Of a stretch of DNA of 62,273 nt, positions 1-8,627 are shown piece after piece. The stretch's first letter is position 1. Every line of letters starts with the position of its first letter. The notes below the pieces were generated by a model. It made no database searches, was not told where the DNA came from, and was given only the letters and a program-made list of their open reading frames with translations. The stretch covers positions 1 through 62,273 of the forward strand of contig NZ_JARXVG010000023.1 in the NCBI RefSeq assembly GCF_029892485.1. Direction: 5' to 3'. This stretch comes from Variovorax boronicumulans (GTDB lineage: Bacteria > Pseudomonadota > Gammaproteobacteria > Burkholderiales > Burkholderiaceae_C). The translations under genes and the position numbers were made by a program.

Positions 1-1061
1 GTGTCTTCGTCGGTCGTCTCGGTGTAGTTGGGCACCGTCGGTACGTCGTTCACCGGATCGATCGTGACCGTCACCGTGCTCGTCGTCGTGCCGCCATGGC
101 CGTCGCTCACCGTCACGGTGAACGTGTCGGTGCCGTTGAAGTTGGGGTTCGGCGTGTAGACATACGTGCCATCGGGATTGACCGTGACCGTGCCGTTCGC
201 CGGATCGCTGCCCTTGATGTATGTCAGCGTGTCGCCATTGTCCAGATCGCTGCCGACGACCCGGCCGCTGACGGGCGTGTCTTCGTTTGTGGTCTCGGTG
301 TAGTCGGGCGCGGTGGGCGCGTCGTTGACGGGCGAGACGGTCACCGGCACCTTCACGGTGGTGGTGCCGCCCTTGCCGTCGCTCACGGTCACTTCGAAGC
401 TGTCGGGGCCTTCGTAGCCGGGCTTGGGGGTGTAGAGGAACTGGCCCGTGGCCGGGTCGACAGTGACGGTGCCGTGCTCGGGGCCCTTGGCGACGGTGAA
501 GTTCAGCGTGTCGCCGTCGGGGTCGGTGGCCTGCACTTGCCCGGTCACGGGCTTGTCCTGCTCGGTGGCGACGGGTTCGGCCTTGCCTTCAGGGCCGCGG
601 TTTTGCGGGGGGAGCAGCGGCGGGATGAAGGCCGAGCCACCGCCGCCACCGCCACCGCCACCACCGCTCGCGGCGGCACCGACGCCCAGCACGCCGAGCG
701 CACCCAACAGCCAGCCCTGCGCGCCGTCCGGCAGCAGCAAGCCGGCGCCGTCGTTCCATTCGATTTCGGTGAAGTGGAAGTCCTTCCAGGGAGCGGTGTA
801 CTGACCCCACCACTGCACGCCGGCGGCGTCTTCGAGCACGAGATCGTTGCGACCGCCATCCGGGTATTCGGCGAAGAAGCCGCGCACGGCGACCTCCTGG
901 CCGTCGCGCAACACGAGCACGAGGTCGCCGCCGCGACGCTCAAACTTGAGCACGCTCTCGGGCGCGATCTTCAGCGAGACGATCGACGGGCGATCCAGAA
1001 CCAGAGGGGTGTCTGCCGCCGCTTTGCGGGATGCGCCACCAGACTTGTAAACAGCTTCCAT
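1..1061 (-). CDS. Large BapA-like surface adhesin with Ig/cadherin-like repeats, N-terminal part
   Basis: An open frame runs leftward off the window from an ATG preceded by AAGGA six bases upstream. The first 140 or so residues have the BapA-prefix pattern: a short charged start, a strand-rich module ending near EIEWNDGAGLLL, a hydrophobic Gly/Ala segment and a run of nine glycines. Repeated domains of about 95 residues follow, each with a (T/S)xDxDGDT-like opening, a TYxYTPNPxFNGTDTFTVTVSDG-type middle (split here by design) and a P(V)NDxPT linker. These are cadherin/Ig-like repeats of giant biofilm adhesins, normally exported by a type I system and held at the outer membrane. There is no Sec signal, as expected. 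The protein is incomplete; the C-terminal RTX part and secretion signal would lie outside. The neighbouring regulators are plausible controllers, by position only. Confidence 0.85.
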   Translation of the reverse strand, partial: MEAVYKSGGASRKAAADTPLVLDRPSIVSLKIAPESVLKFERRGGDLVLVLRDGQEVAVRGFFAEYPDGGRNDLVLEDAAGVQWWGQYTAPWKDFHFTEIEWNDGAGLLLPDGAQGWLLGALGVLGVGAAASGGGGGGGGGGSAFIPPLLPPQNRGPEGKAEPVATEQDKPVTGQVQATDPDGDTLNFTVAKGPEHGTVTVDPATGQFLYTPKPGYEGPDSFEVTVSDGKGGTTTVKVPVTVSPVNDAPTAPDYTETTNEDTPVSGRVVGSDLDNGDTLTYIKGSDPANGTVTVNPDGTYVYTPNPNFNGTDTFTVTVSDGHGGTTTSTVTVTIDPVNDVPTVPNYTETTDED

Positions 1062-1686
1062 GATTTGTCCTTGCTTCTTGATTCCAGACCCCGGGGCGCC
1101 TCCGTCTTGGACGAACAACCTGGGTCGCACATTGGAAATCTCGAGTGCCGTGGCTCTCGAGGACTCGGCCAGCAAGACCCGACCGGGGTCACGCGGCTTG
1201 CGCTTGCACGGGGGGCATTCTTGGTGCGGGAGGCGAGCCGGGCGTTTGCCAAAGAGGCCGCGGCTTTTGCCGCGTCGGACAACCTTTTACAAAGGTGTGC
1301 AAACATCGAATACTTCACACGTATTGCGACATAAATTAGCTAATTCGTTGGTGGGCAACACCGGGGGCGGCGGCAATGGCGTTTTTGTACTTACCGGGTT
1401 TTGCCAGAGCGTCCAATTACTTTGAAAAAGCGAATCGTCCGGCTATTCCCCCGCTTGCGGCAACACCGGATTGGCCGCTTCCCGAGGGTCAGTTCCCTCT
1501 GTCGGCGTCCTGCGGGGCGATGATTTTTTTGGAGGTCATCGAACTCAATGGCCGTCAGATCCACAGGCGTTACCTCTGGTCATTGGATGAATCTGCGAAC
1601 TTTGTGAGAATGATTGCCAGTTAATTTCCTGGTTCACAGCTTCAACCCAAAGAGCGCGGTCCCACTGCGCCGCGCCCGTTCTTTCC
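1062..1686. promoter_or_regulatory. Long AT-richer leader between the adhesin and a response regulator gene
   Basis: No gene is supported in these 625 bases. The stretch from about 1280 to 1640 is clearly less GC-rich than the surroundings. It carries three closely spaced perfect inverted repeats: ACCTTT-TAC-AAAGGT at 1282-1296, AATAC-N7-GTATT at 1309-1325 and the 12-base palindrome AATTAGCTAATT at 1334-1345. They lie 220-285 bases upstream of the adhesin start and are candidate operators or nucleoid-protein sites. No confident -35/-10 pair was picked. Confidence 0.45.
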
Positions 1687-2517
1687 ATGTCTTATTGGTC
1701 ACCTCCGGAGCCCCGGAGAGTTCATCTTCTGGTGGTCCACGACAGCGTCGACGAACTCAAGCTCTTGCTGGAAACGCTACGGAGCGCCGGCTACCGCATC
1801 ACCCTCGCTTTCGACGCGATGGAGGGCTACCGGCGCGCGACGACGCTGCAGATGGACTTGGTGCTGCTCGACGTGCGTCATGGCAACACGGACGGGTTCG
1901 CCGCCTGCCGCCTGCTGAAGGCCGACCCGGCCACGGCGGACATTCCGGTGATCTTCCTGACCTCATCGAGCAGCCTGGAAGAGCGCTTGACGGGCCTGCG
2001 GGCCGGCGCGGTGGACTACATCGTGAAGCCCGTCGATCCGGCCGAGGTGATGGCCCGGCTCGAGATTCACCTGGCACTGGCGGAATCCCGCAGGTCGCGC
2101 AGTGCCCCCGCGAAATCTGCGCCCCCACCCGAGCGTCCTGCGGCGAACGATGACGGCGCGCCGGGCTCGGGCATGGACCGCGCGCTCATGCAGGCGGCGG
2201 AGCGACTGATCCTCGCCGACCTGAGCCACGTGTTGCCGCTGCGCGAGCTGGCTGCGCGCGTGGGCACGCACGAGAAGCGCTTGTCGCGCGTGTTCAAGGA
2301 ACTCGCGAACCGCACGGTCTTCGAGTTCGTCCGCGAGGCACGGCTGCACGAGGCACAGCGCCTGCTGCTCGAATCGGCCATGCGCATCGAGGAGATCGCC
2401 GCGGCGGTGGGGTTCTCGAGTGCGGCGAATTTCGCGACGGCATTTCGCGAGTACTTCAACTGCACGCCGTCCGCCTGCCGCCAGACCGGCGTGGGCGAAC
2501 GGCCCCCCGATGCGTGA
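1687..2517 (+). CDS. Response regulator with receiver domain and AraC-type HTH
   Basis: A 276-residue regulator. Residues 12-130 form a CheY-like receiver with phospho-acceptor D62 (LVLLDV), T92 and K114 (VKP). Residues 165-265 form an AraC/XylS-type double HTH with the typical IEEIAAAVGFSSAANF second helix-turn-helix. The acidic pocket is altered: the usual DD pair reads H18-D19 (VVHDS), so Mg binding and phosphorylation may be weak. It is a close paralogue of the minus-strand regulator at 3184-3999; both begin MSYW and share the ATHxIPVIFLT...LEERLTGLRAG region closely. No clear Shine-Dalgarno precedes the ATG; the start is chosen from the paralogue. A GTG/ATG start for a signal-peptide-like frame overlaps its stop. 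Confidence 0.88.
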   Translation: MSYWSPPEPRRVHLLVVHDSVDELKLLLETLRSAGYRITLAFDAMEGYRRATTLQMDLVLLDVRHGNTDGFAACRLLKADPATADIPVIFLTSSSSLEERLTGLRAGAVDYIVKPVDPAEVMARLEIHLALAESRRSRSAPAKSAPPPERPAANDDGAPGSGMDRALMQAAERLILADLSHVLPLRELAARVGTHEKRLSRVFKELANRTVFEFVREARLHEAQRLLLESAMRIEEIAAAVGFSSAANFATAFREYFNCTPSACRQTGVGERPPDA

Positions 2518-2726
2518 TGCACCCGCTGCGCACATGGCCCCCAGGGGCACGCTGCTTGCTGCTGGGCTTGACGCTGTGGCTGTGGGTCTGCGCTGCCGGC
2601 GCGGTGGAAGCGACCAGATCCGGCGCGCTCAGCCGGGGCGACCTTGTCGTCGAACCACCGTCGAAGCACTGGAGGCCCCACGGCCCGCCCCTGGGCCAGC
2701 GAGGCGCGCACCTTGCCGACCGGTGA
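2517..2726 (+). pseudogene. Signal-peptide-bearing 5' remnant, possibly of a sensor kinase gene
   Basis: The ATG overlaps the TGA of the upstream regulator (TGATG), the usual sign of translational coupling. The first 32 residues are a good signal peptide or first membrane segment (LLLGLTLWLWVCAAGA). After that the sequence loses any recognisable domain and stops after 69 residues. A 7TM-DISM histidine kinase with a similar hydrophobic start lies next to another regulator at 4869. That suggests this is the stump of a kinase gene once in operon with the regulator. It could also be a genuine small exported protein. Confidence 0.3.
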
Positions 2727-3183
2727 ATCCGAAGCCATGAACAGGTCCGATCGGCAGCAGGGGAACTCGGATGGCGAGAGTCGATCCCTCGGGGACAACG
2801 ACGCGAGGCGCATGGACTCCCGCTGAGCGCTTTGTAGCCGGGGCCGCACCGCCGCCAGCGCAACAAGCCCGTCACTAGGTGTGCCGTCTGCGCTTCGGTT
2901 CAGGTGAGCTCTTTCGTCGGCAGCAAGGAATACTGTCATCAAGAAAGAACTTCTCAAGAGCACAACGATCGACTGCGCGGGAAGTCCCTGGCGCCCATGC
3001 AGGCGCAGCCTTGATGCTGAGCCCGGTTGTGGAGTGCGGCCAGTGACCGGCCGGGCCCTGCCCCGCACTTGAATCGACCAAGGCCTGCTGCAGCGCGAAT
3101 CGCGCCGCCCAGTGCTCGCGCAGCAGCACTTCGACAGCGCCATCGGCTCGGGTCGCGGCGCTGGCTGAGCGGAACGCTGCTTT
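2727..3183. other. Non-coding stretch between convergent genes
   Basis: No supported gene, repeat or terminator was recognised. Frames on both strands here are short and rich in Arg/Pro/Ala, as expected from high-GC noise. It probably represents the deleted remainder of the gene whose 5' end is at 2517. Confidence 0.4.
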
Positions 3184-3999
3184 TCAGACGCCGCACGCGC
3201 AGCCGCCACACAGCCGCCGATACGCCGCAGGCGTGCTGCCGAAGCGTTCCCTGAATGCCGTCGTGAAGTTCGCCGCGCCCGAGAACCCGATCGCGTGCGC
3301 CACCTCCTCGATGCTGAGCGTCGTCTGGGCGAGCAGATGCTGCGCCCGCGACAGCCGCTCCTCGCGCGCGAACTCGAGCACCGTGCGCCCCGTGTGGGCA
3401 CGGAACGCCCGCGTCAGCCGCTTCTCGTGCGTGCCCACGCGTGCGGCGAGCGCCGGCAGCGGCGGAATGTTCGCAAGGTCGTTCTCGATGAGCCGCTGCG
3501 CAGCCGTGGCGATCACGCGGTCCAGGTCGTGGGGTGCTTCGTCTTCGGACGCCGGCGGCCTGCGGGGCGCCTCGGCGGCACCGTCGGGTGGTTGCGCGCC
3601 GCGGCGTGCGAGCGCGAGATGGACCGAGATGCGGACCAGCACCTCTTCGGGTTCGAAGGGCTTGAGGATGTAGTCGACACCGCCCGCTCGCAGGCCCGTC
3701 AGCCGCTCCTCGAGCGTGGCCCCGGCGGTGAGAAAAATCACCGGGATGTGCGCGGTGGCGGGGTCCGCCTTCAGCAACCGGCAGGCCTCGAAGCCGCTGG
3801 TGGCCCCCAAGTGCACGTCGAGCAGGATCAAGTCCGGCAGCAGCACCGCCGCGCGGCGGTAGCCCCCGAGCGCGTCGAAGGCAAGGCTGATGCGATGGCC
3901 GGCGCGACGCAGCGCGGTGAGCAGCTCCTGGAGCTCCTCGACGCTGTCGTCGATGACCATGATGTGGGCAGGCTCGGAAGATTGGAACCAGTAGGACAT
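3184..3999 (-). CDS. Response regulator with receiver domain and AraC-type HTH (paralogue)
   Basis: A 271-residue regulator. The receiver domain (about 12-125) has an intact acidic pair D17-D18 (VIDDS), phospho-acceptor D61 (LILLDV), T91 and K113 (LKP). Residues 165-265 are an AraC-type DNA-binding domain with IEEVAHAIGFSGAANF. The start is placed at MSYW by comparison with its paralogue at 1687; a frame extension further upstream is unlikely to be translated. No obvious ribosome-binding site is visible at either paralogue, an oddity they share. It is transcribed convergently with its paralogue. Receiver-AraC fusions usually respond to a nearby histidine kinase; the only one visible is at 4869, whose most direct partner is the OmpR-type gene at 4128. 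Confidence 0.88.
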   Translation of the reverse strand: MSYWFQSSEPAHIMVIDDSVEELQELLTALRRAGHRISLAFDALGGYRRAAVLLPDLILLDVHLGATSGFEACRLLKADPATAHIPVIFLTAGATLEERLTGLRAGGVDYILKPFEPEEVLVRISVHLALARRGAQPPDGAAEAPRRPPASEDEAPHDLDRVIATAAQRLIENDLANIPPLPALAARVGTHEKRLTRAFRAHTGRTVLEFAREERLSRAQHLLAQTTLSIEEVAHAIGFSGAANFTTAFRERFGSTPAAYRRLCGGCACGV

Positions 4000-4127
4000 G
4001 AAGATGCGGCGCGTTGCGCGTACCGCATGGTGCAAGCCCTGCTCGCTTGTTTCATGCGCCCTTCCTGACCATTTCTGACGGTTCCTGACCATGCGCCGGG
4101 CCCCCTACGCCCTGGCAGCCGGCAGCG

Positions 4128-4841
4128 TCAGTTCGCGAGCACGTACCCTTTGCCGCGCACCGAATGCAACGGCAGGCGCATGCCGAGCTTCGCGGCCTTG
4201 CGCCGCAGCCGGCTGGCGATCGCATCGATGCGGTGCTCGTCGAAATCGAACACGTCGCCGCCGAGCGCGCGGATCAGGTCGTCGCGGCTCGCCGCCGTGC
4301 CGCGCTGCCCGAAAAGGCAGCCGAGGAAGGCGCGCTCGCTGGTGGTGAGCGCCATCTGCCGCCCTTCGGGGTCGCCGAGGATCCAGTCGCCCTCGAGCAG
4401 GCGCCAGGCGCCGGGTGCGGGCGGCGCGGTCGCTGCGTTCCCCTGCGGTTCGACCGTGAGTCGCCGACCGACGGCCTTCAGCGTCTCGGCCAATTCCAGC
4501 ATGTTCACCGGCTTCACCAGGTAGGCGTCTGCACCTTCGCGCAGCCCCAGCAGCCGGTCTTCGAGCTCGCCCCGCGCGGTCACCAGCACCAGCCCGAGCC
4601 GTCGCGGCATTGCGCGCAGATGTGAGACGACCGCGAGACCGCTCTCGCCTGGCAAGCCGATGTCCACCACCGCGATGTCGCAGGGCTGGACCGCGAACGC
4701 CTTGTAGAACGACGGGGCGTCGCCGAAGCCCTCCGTGTCGAAGCCGAGCTCTCCGAGTGCGAAGACGGTTTCTGCACGGATGTCTTCGTCGTCCTCGATC
4801 ACATGGACGAGAAGACCGGTACGCTGGCTCGGGGATGGCAT
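4128..4841 (-). CDS. OmpR-family response regulator
   Basis: A 237-residue two-domain regulator. The receiver (about 10-125) has acidic residues E16-D17-D18, phospho-acceptor D60 (IAVVDIGLPG), T-A at the fourth strand and K in LVKPV. The C-terminal winged helix (about 145-237) shows the OmpR signature LTTSERAFLGCL, a recognition-helix region with HRIDAIASRLRRK, and the terminal HSVRGKGYVL hairpin. The frame continues upstream through the kinase gene, but the ATG chosen gives the normal family length and lies just after a TATACT -10-like box. The histidine kinase is divergent with only 27 bases between start codons, so they are very probably a cognate pair. Confidence 0.92.
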   Translation of the reverse strand: MPSPSQRTGLLVHVIEDDEDIRAETVFALGELGFDTEGFGDAPSFYKAFAVQPCDIAVVDIGLPGESGLAVVSHLRAMPRRLGLVLVTARGELEDRLLGLREGADAYLVKPVNMLELAETLKAVGRRLTVEPQGNAATAPPAPGAWRLLEGDWILGDPEGRQMALTTSERAFLGCLFGQRGTAASRDDLIRALGGDVFDFDEHRIDAIASRLRRKAAKLGMRLPLHSVRGKGYVLAN

Positions 4842-4868
4842 GCGCGGAAAGTATAAAGTCGCGTCCCA
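4842..4868. promoter_or_regulatory. 27-base bidirectional promoter core between regulator and kinase
   Basis: TATAAA (4852-4857) reads as a -10 box toward the kinase, and the overlapping TATACT on the other strand (4850-4855) reads as one toward the regulator. Transcripts would start within a few bases of each ATG, so both messages would be nearly leaderless; no Shine-Dalgarno is possible for either gene in so short a gap. No convincing -35 boxes are visible. Confidence 0.4.
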
Positions 4869-6959
4869 ATGCGCCTCGACGTCGAAACCACCCGGGCAGG
4901 TCCGGGACGCCTGCTCGCTCTTCTGTTCCTGCTGCTGTGGTGCTTTGCGATGCCCGCCAGGGCGCTGGTCCTGTCGGCCTCCGATGGCCTCGGCCGCGGC
5001 GTCCAACTCTCCGGGGGCCTCGAGATCCAGCGCGACCCCTCAGGCGGGTGGCGTATCGCCGACGTCGCGCGCGGCGCGCAGCAGAGCGGCTTCGAGCCGC
5101 TCGAAGGGCCGGTGCAGGAAGGCTTCAGCCGCAACGCCGTGTGGCTGCGCTTCTCGCTCGCGCGCACGGTCGACGCGCCCGCACGATGGCTGCTGCGCGT
5201 GCGACCGCCGCGCATCCACGAAGCCACCTTGTATGCGCCGGACGGGCGTGGCGGATTCGTCGAGACGCCGCTCGGCGACGCCCGCCCGTTCACTGCGCGC
5301 GAGATCCTCGACCACAACTTCGTGTTCCCGCTCCACATCTCGACCGAGCCAGCCGTCTATTTCCTGAGGGTGCGCAACGACGGGCCGTCGCTGCGGGCCG
5401 AACTGGACCTGTGGCAGCCTGCCGGCTTCGAGCGCGACCACACGGCCGACTACACCATCATGGGCATGCTGCTTGGCGCCGTCCTGCTCGCCGTCTGCAT
5501 GAACCTGATCTTCGGGGCCTGGCTGCGGGACGGGCTCTACGCCCACTACGCGCTGTACGTGCTCTGCATCGCGGCTCTGTCGATCAACCGCCAGGGGTTC
5601 GCAGCGCAGTGGCTCCTCGACGCTCGCCCCGAACGCGTCGCTCAAACGCTGCTTGCCGTCAATTGCTTCTTCAACATGGTAGGTACCGCGTTCATGTCGC
5701 GCATCTTCCAGTTCCGGCGCCATTGGCCGCCCGCGGCACATTTCTTCAATGCGGTGGTGGCGTTCAACTTCGTTGCGTTCGTGCTGGTCCTGGCCGGCCA
5801 TCACGCGGCCATGGCGACCTGGGCGAGCGCAGGCAGCACTGCGTCCACGCTGTTCGGCGCGGTCTTCGTCTGCTACCTGCTCTTCGTGCGGCGCCAGTTC
5901 CAGTACCTCCTTCCGGCCTCGGCCTTCGCGGTGGGGACGGTGCTCGGGCTCTACGGGCTGTTGAAGCTCTGGCTCGGCGACGGGATGCCCGGCGTGCCGC
6001 CTGATCGCATCTATTGGCTCGGCACCATGTGCCACCTTGTCCTGCTGAATGTGGCTGTGGCCGACCGGACGCGGCGCGCCGAGCGCGATTACCGCGCCGA
6101 GCGCGAGCGCGTGCGCGCAGTGCGGCTGGAAGCCGAACACGTGCTCGAAGGCACGGTCGTGCGGCGCACCGCCGAGCTGCAGCAGACCAATGCCGCGCTG
6201 CATGAGGAGATCGCGGCCCGCGCCCGTCTGGAGGCCCGGCTGCGTGAGTCGCTCGAGGTCGAGCGCCAGGCGATCGTGCAACAGCGCGAGTTCGTCTCGA
6301 TGGTGTCGCACGAGTTCCGCACGCCCTTGACAGTGATCGACGGCGCGGCGCAATCGCTCGACATCTCGAAGCTCGGCGGGGAGCCCGTGGTGAAGCAGCG
6401 CACCGAGCGGATCCGGCGCGCCGTGCAGCGCCTGACCATGCTGATCGAGAACATCCTGCTGGCCGACCGCCTGCAGCCCGAGAACCGGATGCTTCGCCTC
6501 GAAACCTTCGACATGGCGGCGCTCGCGCGCGGCCTGTGCGAGAGCTTCCACTTTCCCGGCGCTTCGCGCCTTTTCATCGACGTGCGCGAACCGCTGTCCA
6601 GGGTGCGCGGCGATCGCGCGCTGCTCGAGATCGCCCTGCAGAACCTGATGCAGAACGCGTTGAAGTACTCGCCGCCGGAGCGACCGGTGCATGTCGTGCT
6701 GCGGCAGACGGGCGACATCGTGCAGGTCGACGTGATCGACCGCGGGCCCGGAGTCGCGATGAACGACAAGGCCCGCATCTTCGAGAAATATTTCCGAGCC
6801 GGAACCGCGAGCGCAGTGGCCGGCACGGGACTGGGGCTTCACCTGGCGCGAGAGATCGCGATGCGCCATGGCGGCGACGTCATCCTGCACGAAACTGGCA
6901 CCAGCGGGTCGACATTCCGCCTTGTGCTTCCGGCTGCGCCGCCCGAACCAGGCACATGA
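4869..6959 (+). CDS. 7TM-DISM membrane histidine kinase
   Basis: A 696-residue sensor kinase. After a signal segment (about 15-35) comes an extracellular 7TMR-DISMED2-like domain to about residue 175. Seven membrane segments of the 7TM-DISM type follow (about 185-395), then a charged coiled coil (about 400-465). The HisKA dimerisation helix carries H481 in SMVSHEFRTPL. The HATPase domain has the N box NLMQNALKYS, G1 DRGPGV, F box and G2 GTGLGLHLA. It lacks a fused receiver. Such kinases sense extracellular, often carbohydrate-like, ligands and control surface behaviour. It is divergent from an OmpR-type regulator, its likely target. A role in adhesin control is a positional inference. Confidence 0.92.
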   Translation: MRLDVETTRAGPGRLLALLFLLLWCFAMPARALVLSASDGLGRGVQLSGGLEIQRDPSGGWRIADVARGAQQSGFEPLEGPVQEGFSRNAVWLRFSLARTVDAPARWLLRVRPPRIHEATLYAPDGRGGFVETPLGDARPFTAREILDHNFVFPLHISTEPAVYFLRVRNDGPSLRAELDLWQPAGFERDHTADYTIMGMLLGAVLLAVCMNLIFGAWLRDGLYAHYALYVLCIAALSINRQGFAAQWLLDARPERVAQTLLAVNCFFNMVGTAFMSRIFQFRRHWPPAAHFFNAVVAFNFVAFVLVLAGHHAAMATWASAGSTASTLFGAVFVCYLLFVRRQFQYLLPASAFAVGTVLGLYGLLKLWLGDGMPGVPPDRIYWLGTMCHLVLLNVAVADRTRRAERDYRAERERVRAVRLEAEHVLEGTVVRRTAELQQTNAALHEEIAARARLEARLRESLEVERQAIVQQREFVSMVSHEFRTPLTVIDGAAQSLDISKLGGEPVVKQRTERIRRAVQRLTMLIENILLADRLQPENRMLRLETFDMAALARGLCESFHFPGASRLFIDVREPLSRVRGDRALLEIALQNLMQNALKYSPPERPVHVVLRQTGDIVQVDVIDRGPGVAMNDKARIFEKYFRAGTASAVAGTGLGLHLAREIAMRHGGDVILHETGTSGSTFRLVLPAAPPEPGT

Positions 6960-7045
6960 CCGTCGCACGGCATGCGGGAACACGGCCTATGGCCTATGCA
7001 CCGACTGCGGCTTCGAGAAGGGGAAAGCGCTTCACGCAGGCCCTC

Positions 7046-7393
7046 TCACATCCATGCCTTCTGGCTGTCCGTGCAGTCGGTTCGTGTCAGGTACTTCATC
7101 GGTCTGGAGACTGCACCTCGCTCCTGTCCGATCGCCTTGCGCGCGATGTCGAGCCGGGATTTCATCGCATCGAGGACCTCGTCCGCCGCATAGGATTCGT
7201 CCGTCTTGAGCGCGCGGGCAAGCGATGCGCGTCCGCGCATCACGAAATCTTGCTGCGCCTTGCGCCGACGTGCCGCATCGATCGAAGCCTGCTCGACGAA
7301 GTGCGACAGCGTTTCCCCTTCGAGGAGCACGTCCTCGATCTGTTCTCGAACCGCAGCCGTCACTCGAACCGGCGGGAGTTGGGTCGTCTTCAT
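7046..7393 (-). CDS. Orphan RHH-like antitoxin-type protein
   Basis: A 115-residue protein whose N-terminus has a short strand then two helices (VRVTAAVREQIEDVL, ETLSHFVEQAS), the ribbon-helix-helix pattern of ParD/YlcI-YnfO type antitoxins. A charged helical C-terminus follows. The start is the ATG that begins this motif; the longer frame upstream has no domain. No toxin gene lies on either side: downstream is the convergent kinase, upstream a broken immunity gene. It may be a solitary antitoxin left from a lost pair or a small transcriptional regulator. Confidence 0.6.
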   Translation of the reverse strand: MKTTQLPPVRVTAAVREQIEDVLLEGETLSHFVEQASIDAARRRKAQQDFVMRGRASLARALKTDESYAADEVLDAMKSRLDIARKAIGQERGAVSRPMKYLTRTDCTDSQKAWM

Positions 7394-7545
7394 GGTCAAA
7401 TTATTGCAAAGGCTATGCGGCGGCCGGTCGCGATAAACAGGCCGGTGGAACTGGAACTCTCTCCCGCAGCCTCGGCCGAAAGCCTCATCCGCCTGCGAGG
7501 ATTTGCGAAGCTGTGTCGCCGTCTCCGGAACGCCACTCGATCGGG

Positions 7546-7955
7546 TCACTGAAGAACCGCGTCCTGCAGTCCCTCGGCAGAGGCCACCAGCGCGCCCTCG
7601 AGCAGGTCGAACACGTCGCGTCCCGCACTCGACACGAAATAGTGGCCGAGGCTCGTGATGCGCGGCGCGATGTTGTCGCCCCAGGGCGGCATGGCTTGGC
7701 GGTTGTCGATGTCCCACACCACCGACGTGGGCGGCAAACCACTCAGGGTCGCTTTGGCCTGCCGCAGTTCAGCGAGCGCGAGCAAGGCATTCACATGTGA
7801 CAGACGGCCTTGGTAGAGCGCGTTCATCAATTGGGGGAAGCGGCTGCCCAGCCAGCGGGCTCGCAATGCGCGCTGATGGTCGAGAAGAACGCGTGCACGA
7901 ATGACGGTGCACCGAGCTCGACAGTGATTGAGCCCACCTTGACTCCGACTGCCAT
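7546..7955 (-). pseudogene. Imm70-type immunity gene broken by a one-base frameshift
   Basis: A strong ribosome-binding site (GAGGAGGATTGA) precedes an ATG encoding MAVGVKVGSITVELG and then PSFVHAFFSTI. That frame stops early at PN*. The second frame continues with SRFPQLMNALYQGRL, VVWDIDNRQAMPPWGDNI and GHYFVSSAGRDVF. Together these match the immunity family Imm70 as I recall it, at its normal length of about 136 residues. Restoring one G in the GGG run (CCC at 7847-7849 on the plus strand) joins the frames as W-G-S-R. It is either a recent inactivation or a sequencing error. Imm70 proteins neutralise polymorphic toxins; no cognate toxin is visible, though an Rhs locus lies 1.4 kb away. Confidence 0.7.
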
Positions 7956-8284
7956 TCAATCCTCCTCGTGAAACCGGCGTCGCCCCTCGCGCCGCCTCGT
8001 ATGACTGCGATCGGGGAATTCTGCCTTGAAGCCTGGACAGCAGGCCTGGGGCCGGTGGAAGGCTCAGTCCCGGCGCAGAGCATGAGTGAACGCGAAGCAC
8101 TGCGTTCGCAGCCCCGCTTGGCCCGGCACCTCAAAGCAGTCTCCAGATCCTGATGCGCGGACCTCGAATGGCAATGGCGAGGCGCACGGGAAGCCGCATC
8201 GACCACTCATCAGTTGGCGAGCCCGGCCCCGCGAGCCCCTCCGTGATGCCGCGCATTCGCCAACCAACTGCTCCCGACCAGCCC
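7956..8284. other. Gap without a supported gene
   Basis: Nothing recognisable was found between the broken immunity gene and the TetR fragment. It probably contains the decayed N-terminal half of the TetR gene, but no HTH motif could be read in any frame. Confidence 0.35.
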
Positions 8285-8627
8285 ACCGCAACAAGCTCTG
8301 CGGAGTGGATGGGCCGTCTCGCCCAGTACGCCATGACCAAGGCTGGCTTGGCCGATGCTTTGCGCCAAGCTTCCACTACGTCAGAGTGCTCGGAGGAGTC
8401 CAGATATGCGCCAGTGATCGCTGCTGCTCAGCGGCTGCTTCAGGCCAACGAGGAAGCCGGTACCATCCGCCCAGGCTTGACCACGGATGACTTTTTTTCT
8501 GGCTATTGCAGGCATTTGGCAAATCGATTCCAAAGGCGAATGGCAACCACGCCTGACGCGCCTTATGGATCTCGTGATGGATGGACTGCGCGCAGGTGCG
8601 CCCGCGCCCGGTTCCCATCATCAATGA
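8285..8627 (+). pseudogene. C-terminal half of a TetR-family regulator, frameshifted
   Basis: The first frame reads EWMGRLAQYAMTKAGLADAL and later AAAQRLLQANEEAGTIRPG, then LTTDDFF, typical of the TetR_C ligand-binding region. After the run of seven T at 8492-8498 the match continues one frame over as LAIAGIWQI and then RLMDLVMDGLRAGAPAPGS, ending at a natural stop. Six T would restore one continuous frame, so a single slippage event explains the break. The N-terminal DNA-binding domain is absent. It is a non-functional relic. Confidence 0.65.

Noticed and set aside
96..1334. 412-codon plus-strand frame across the adhesin
   Set aside because: It is antisense to a clear Ig-repeat coding frame that runs off the window and shows real domain structure.
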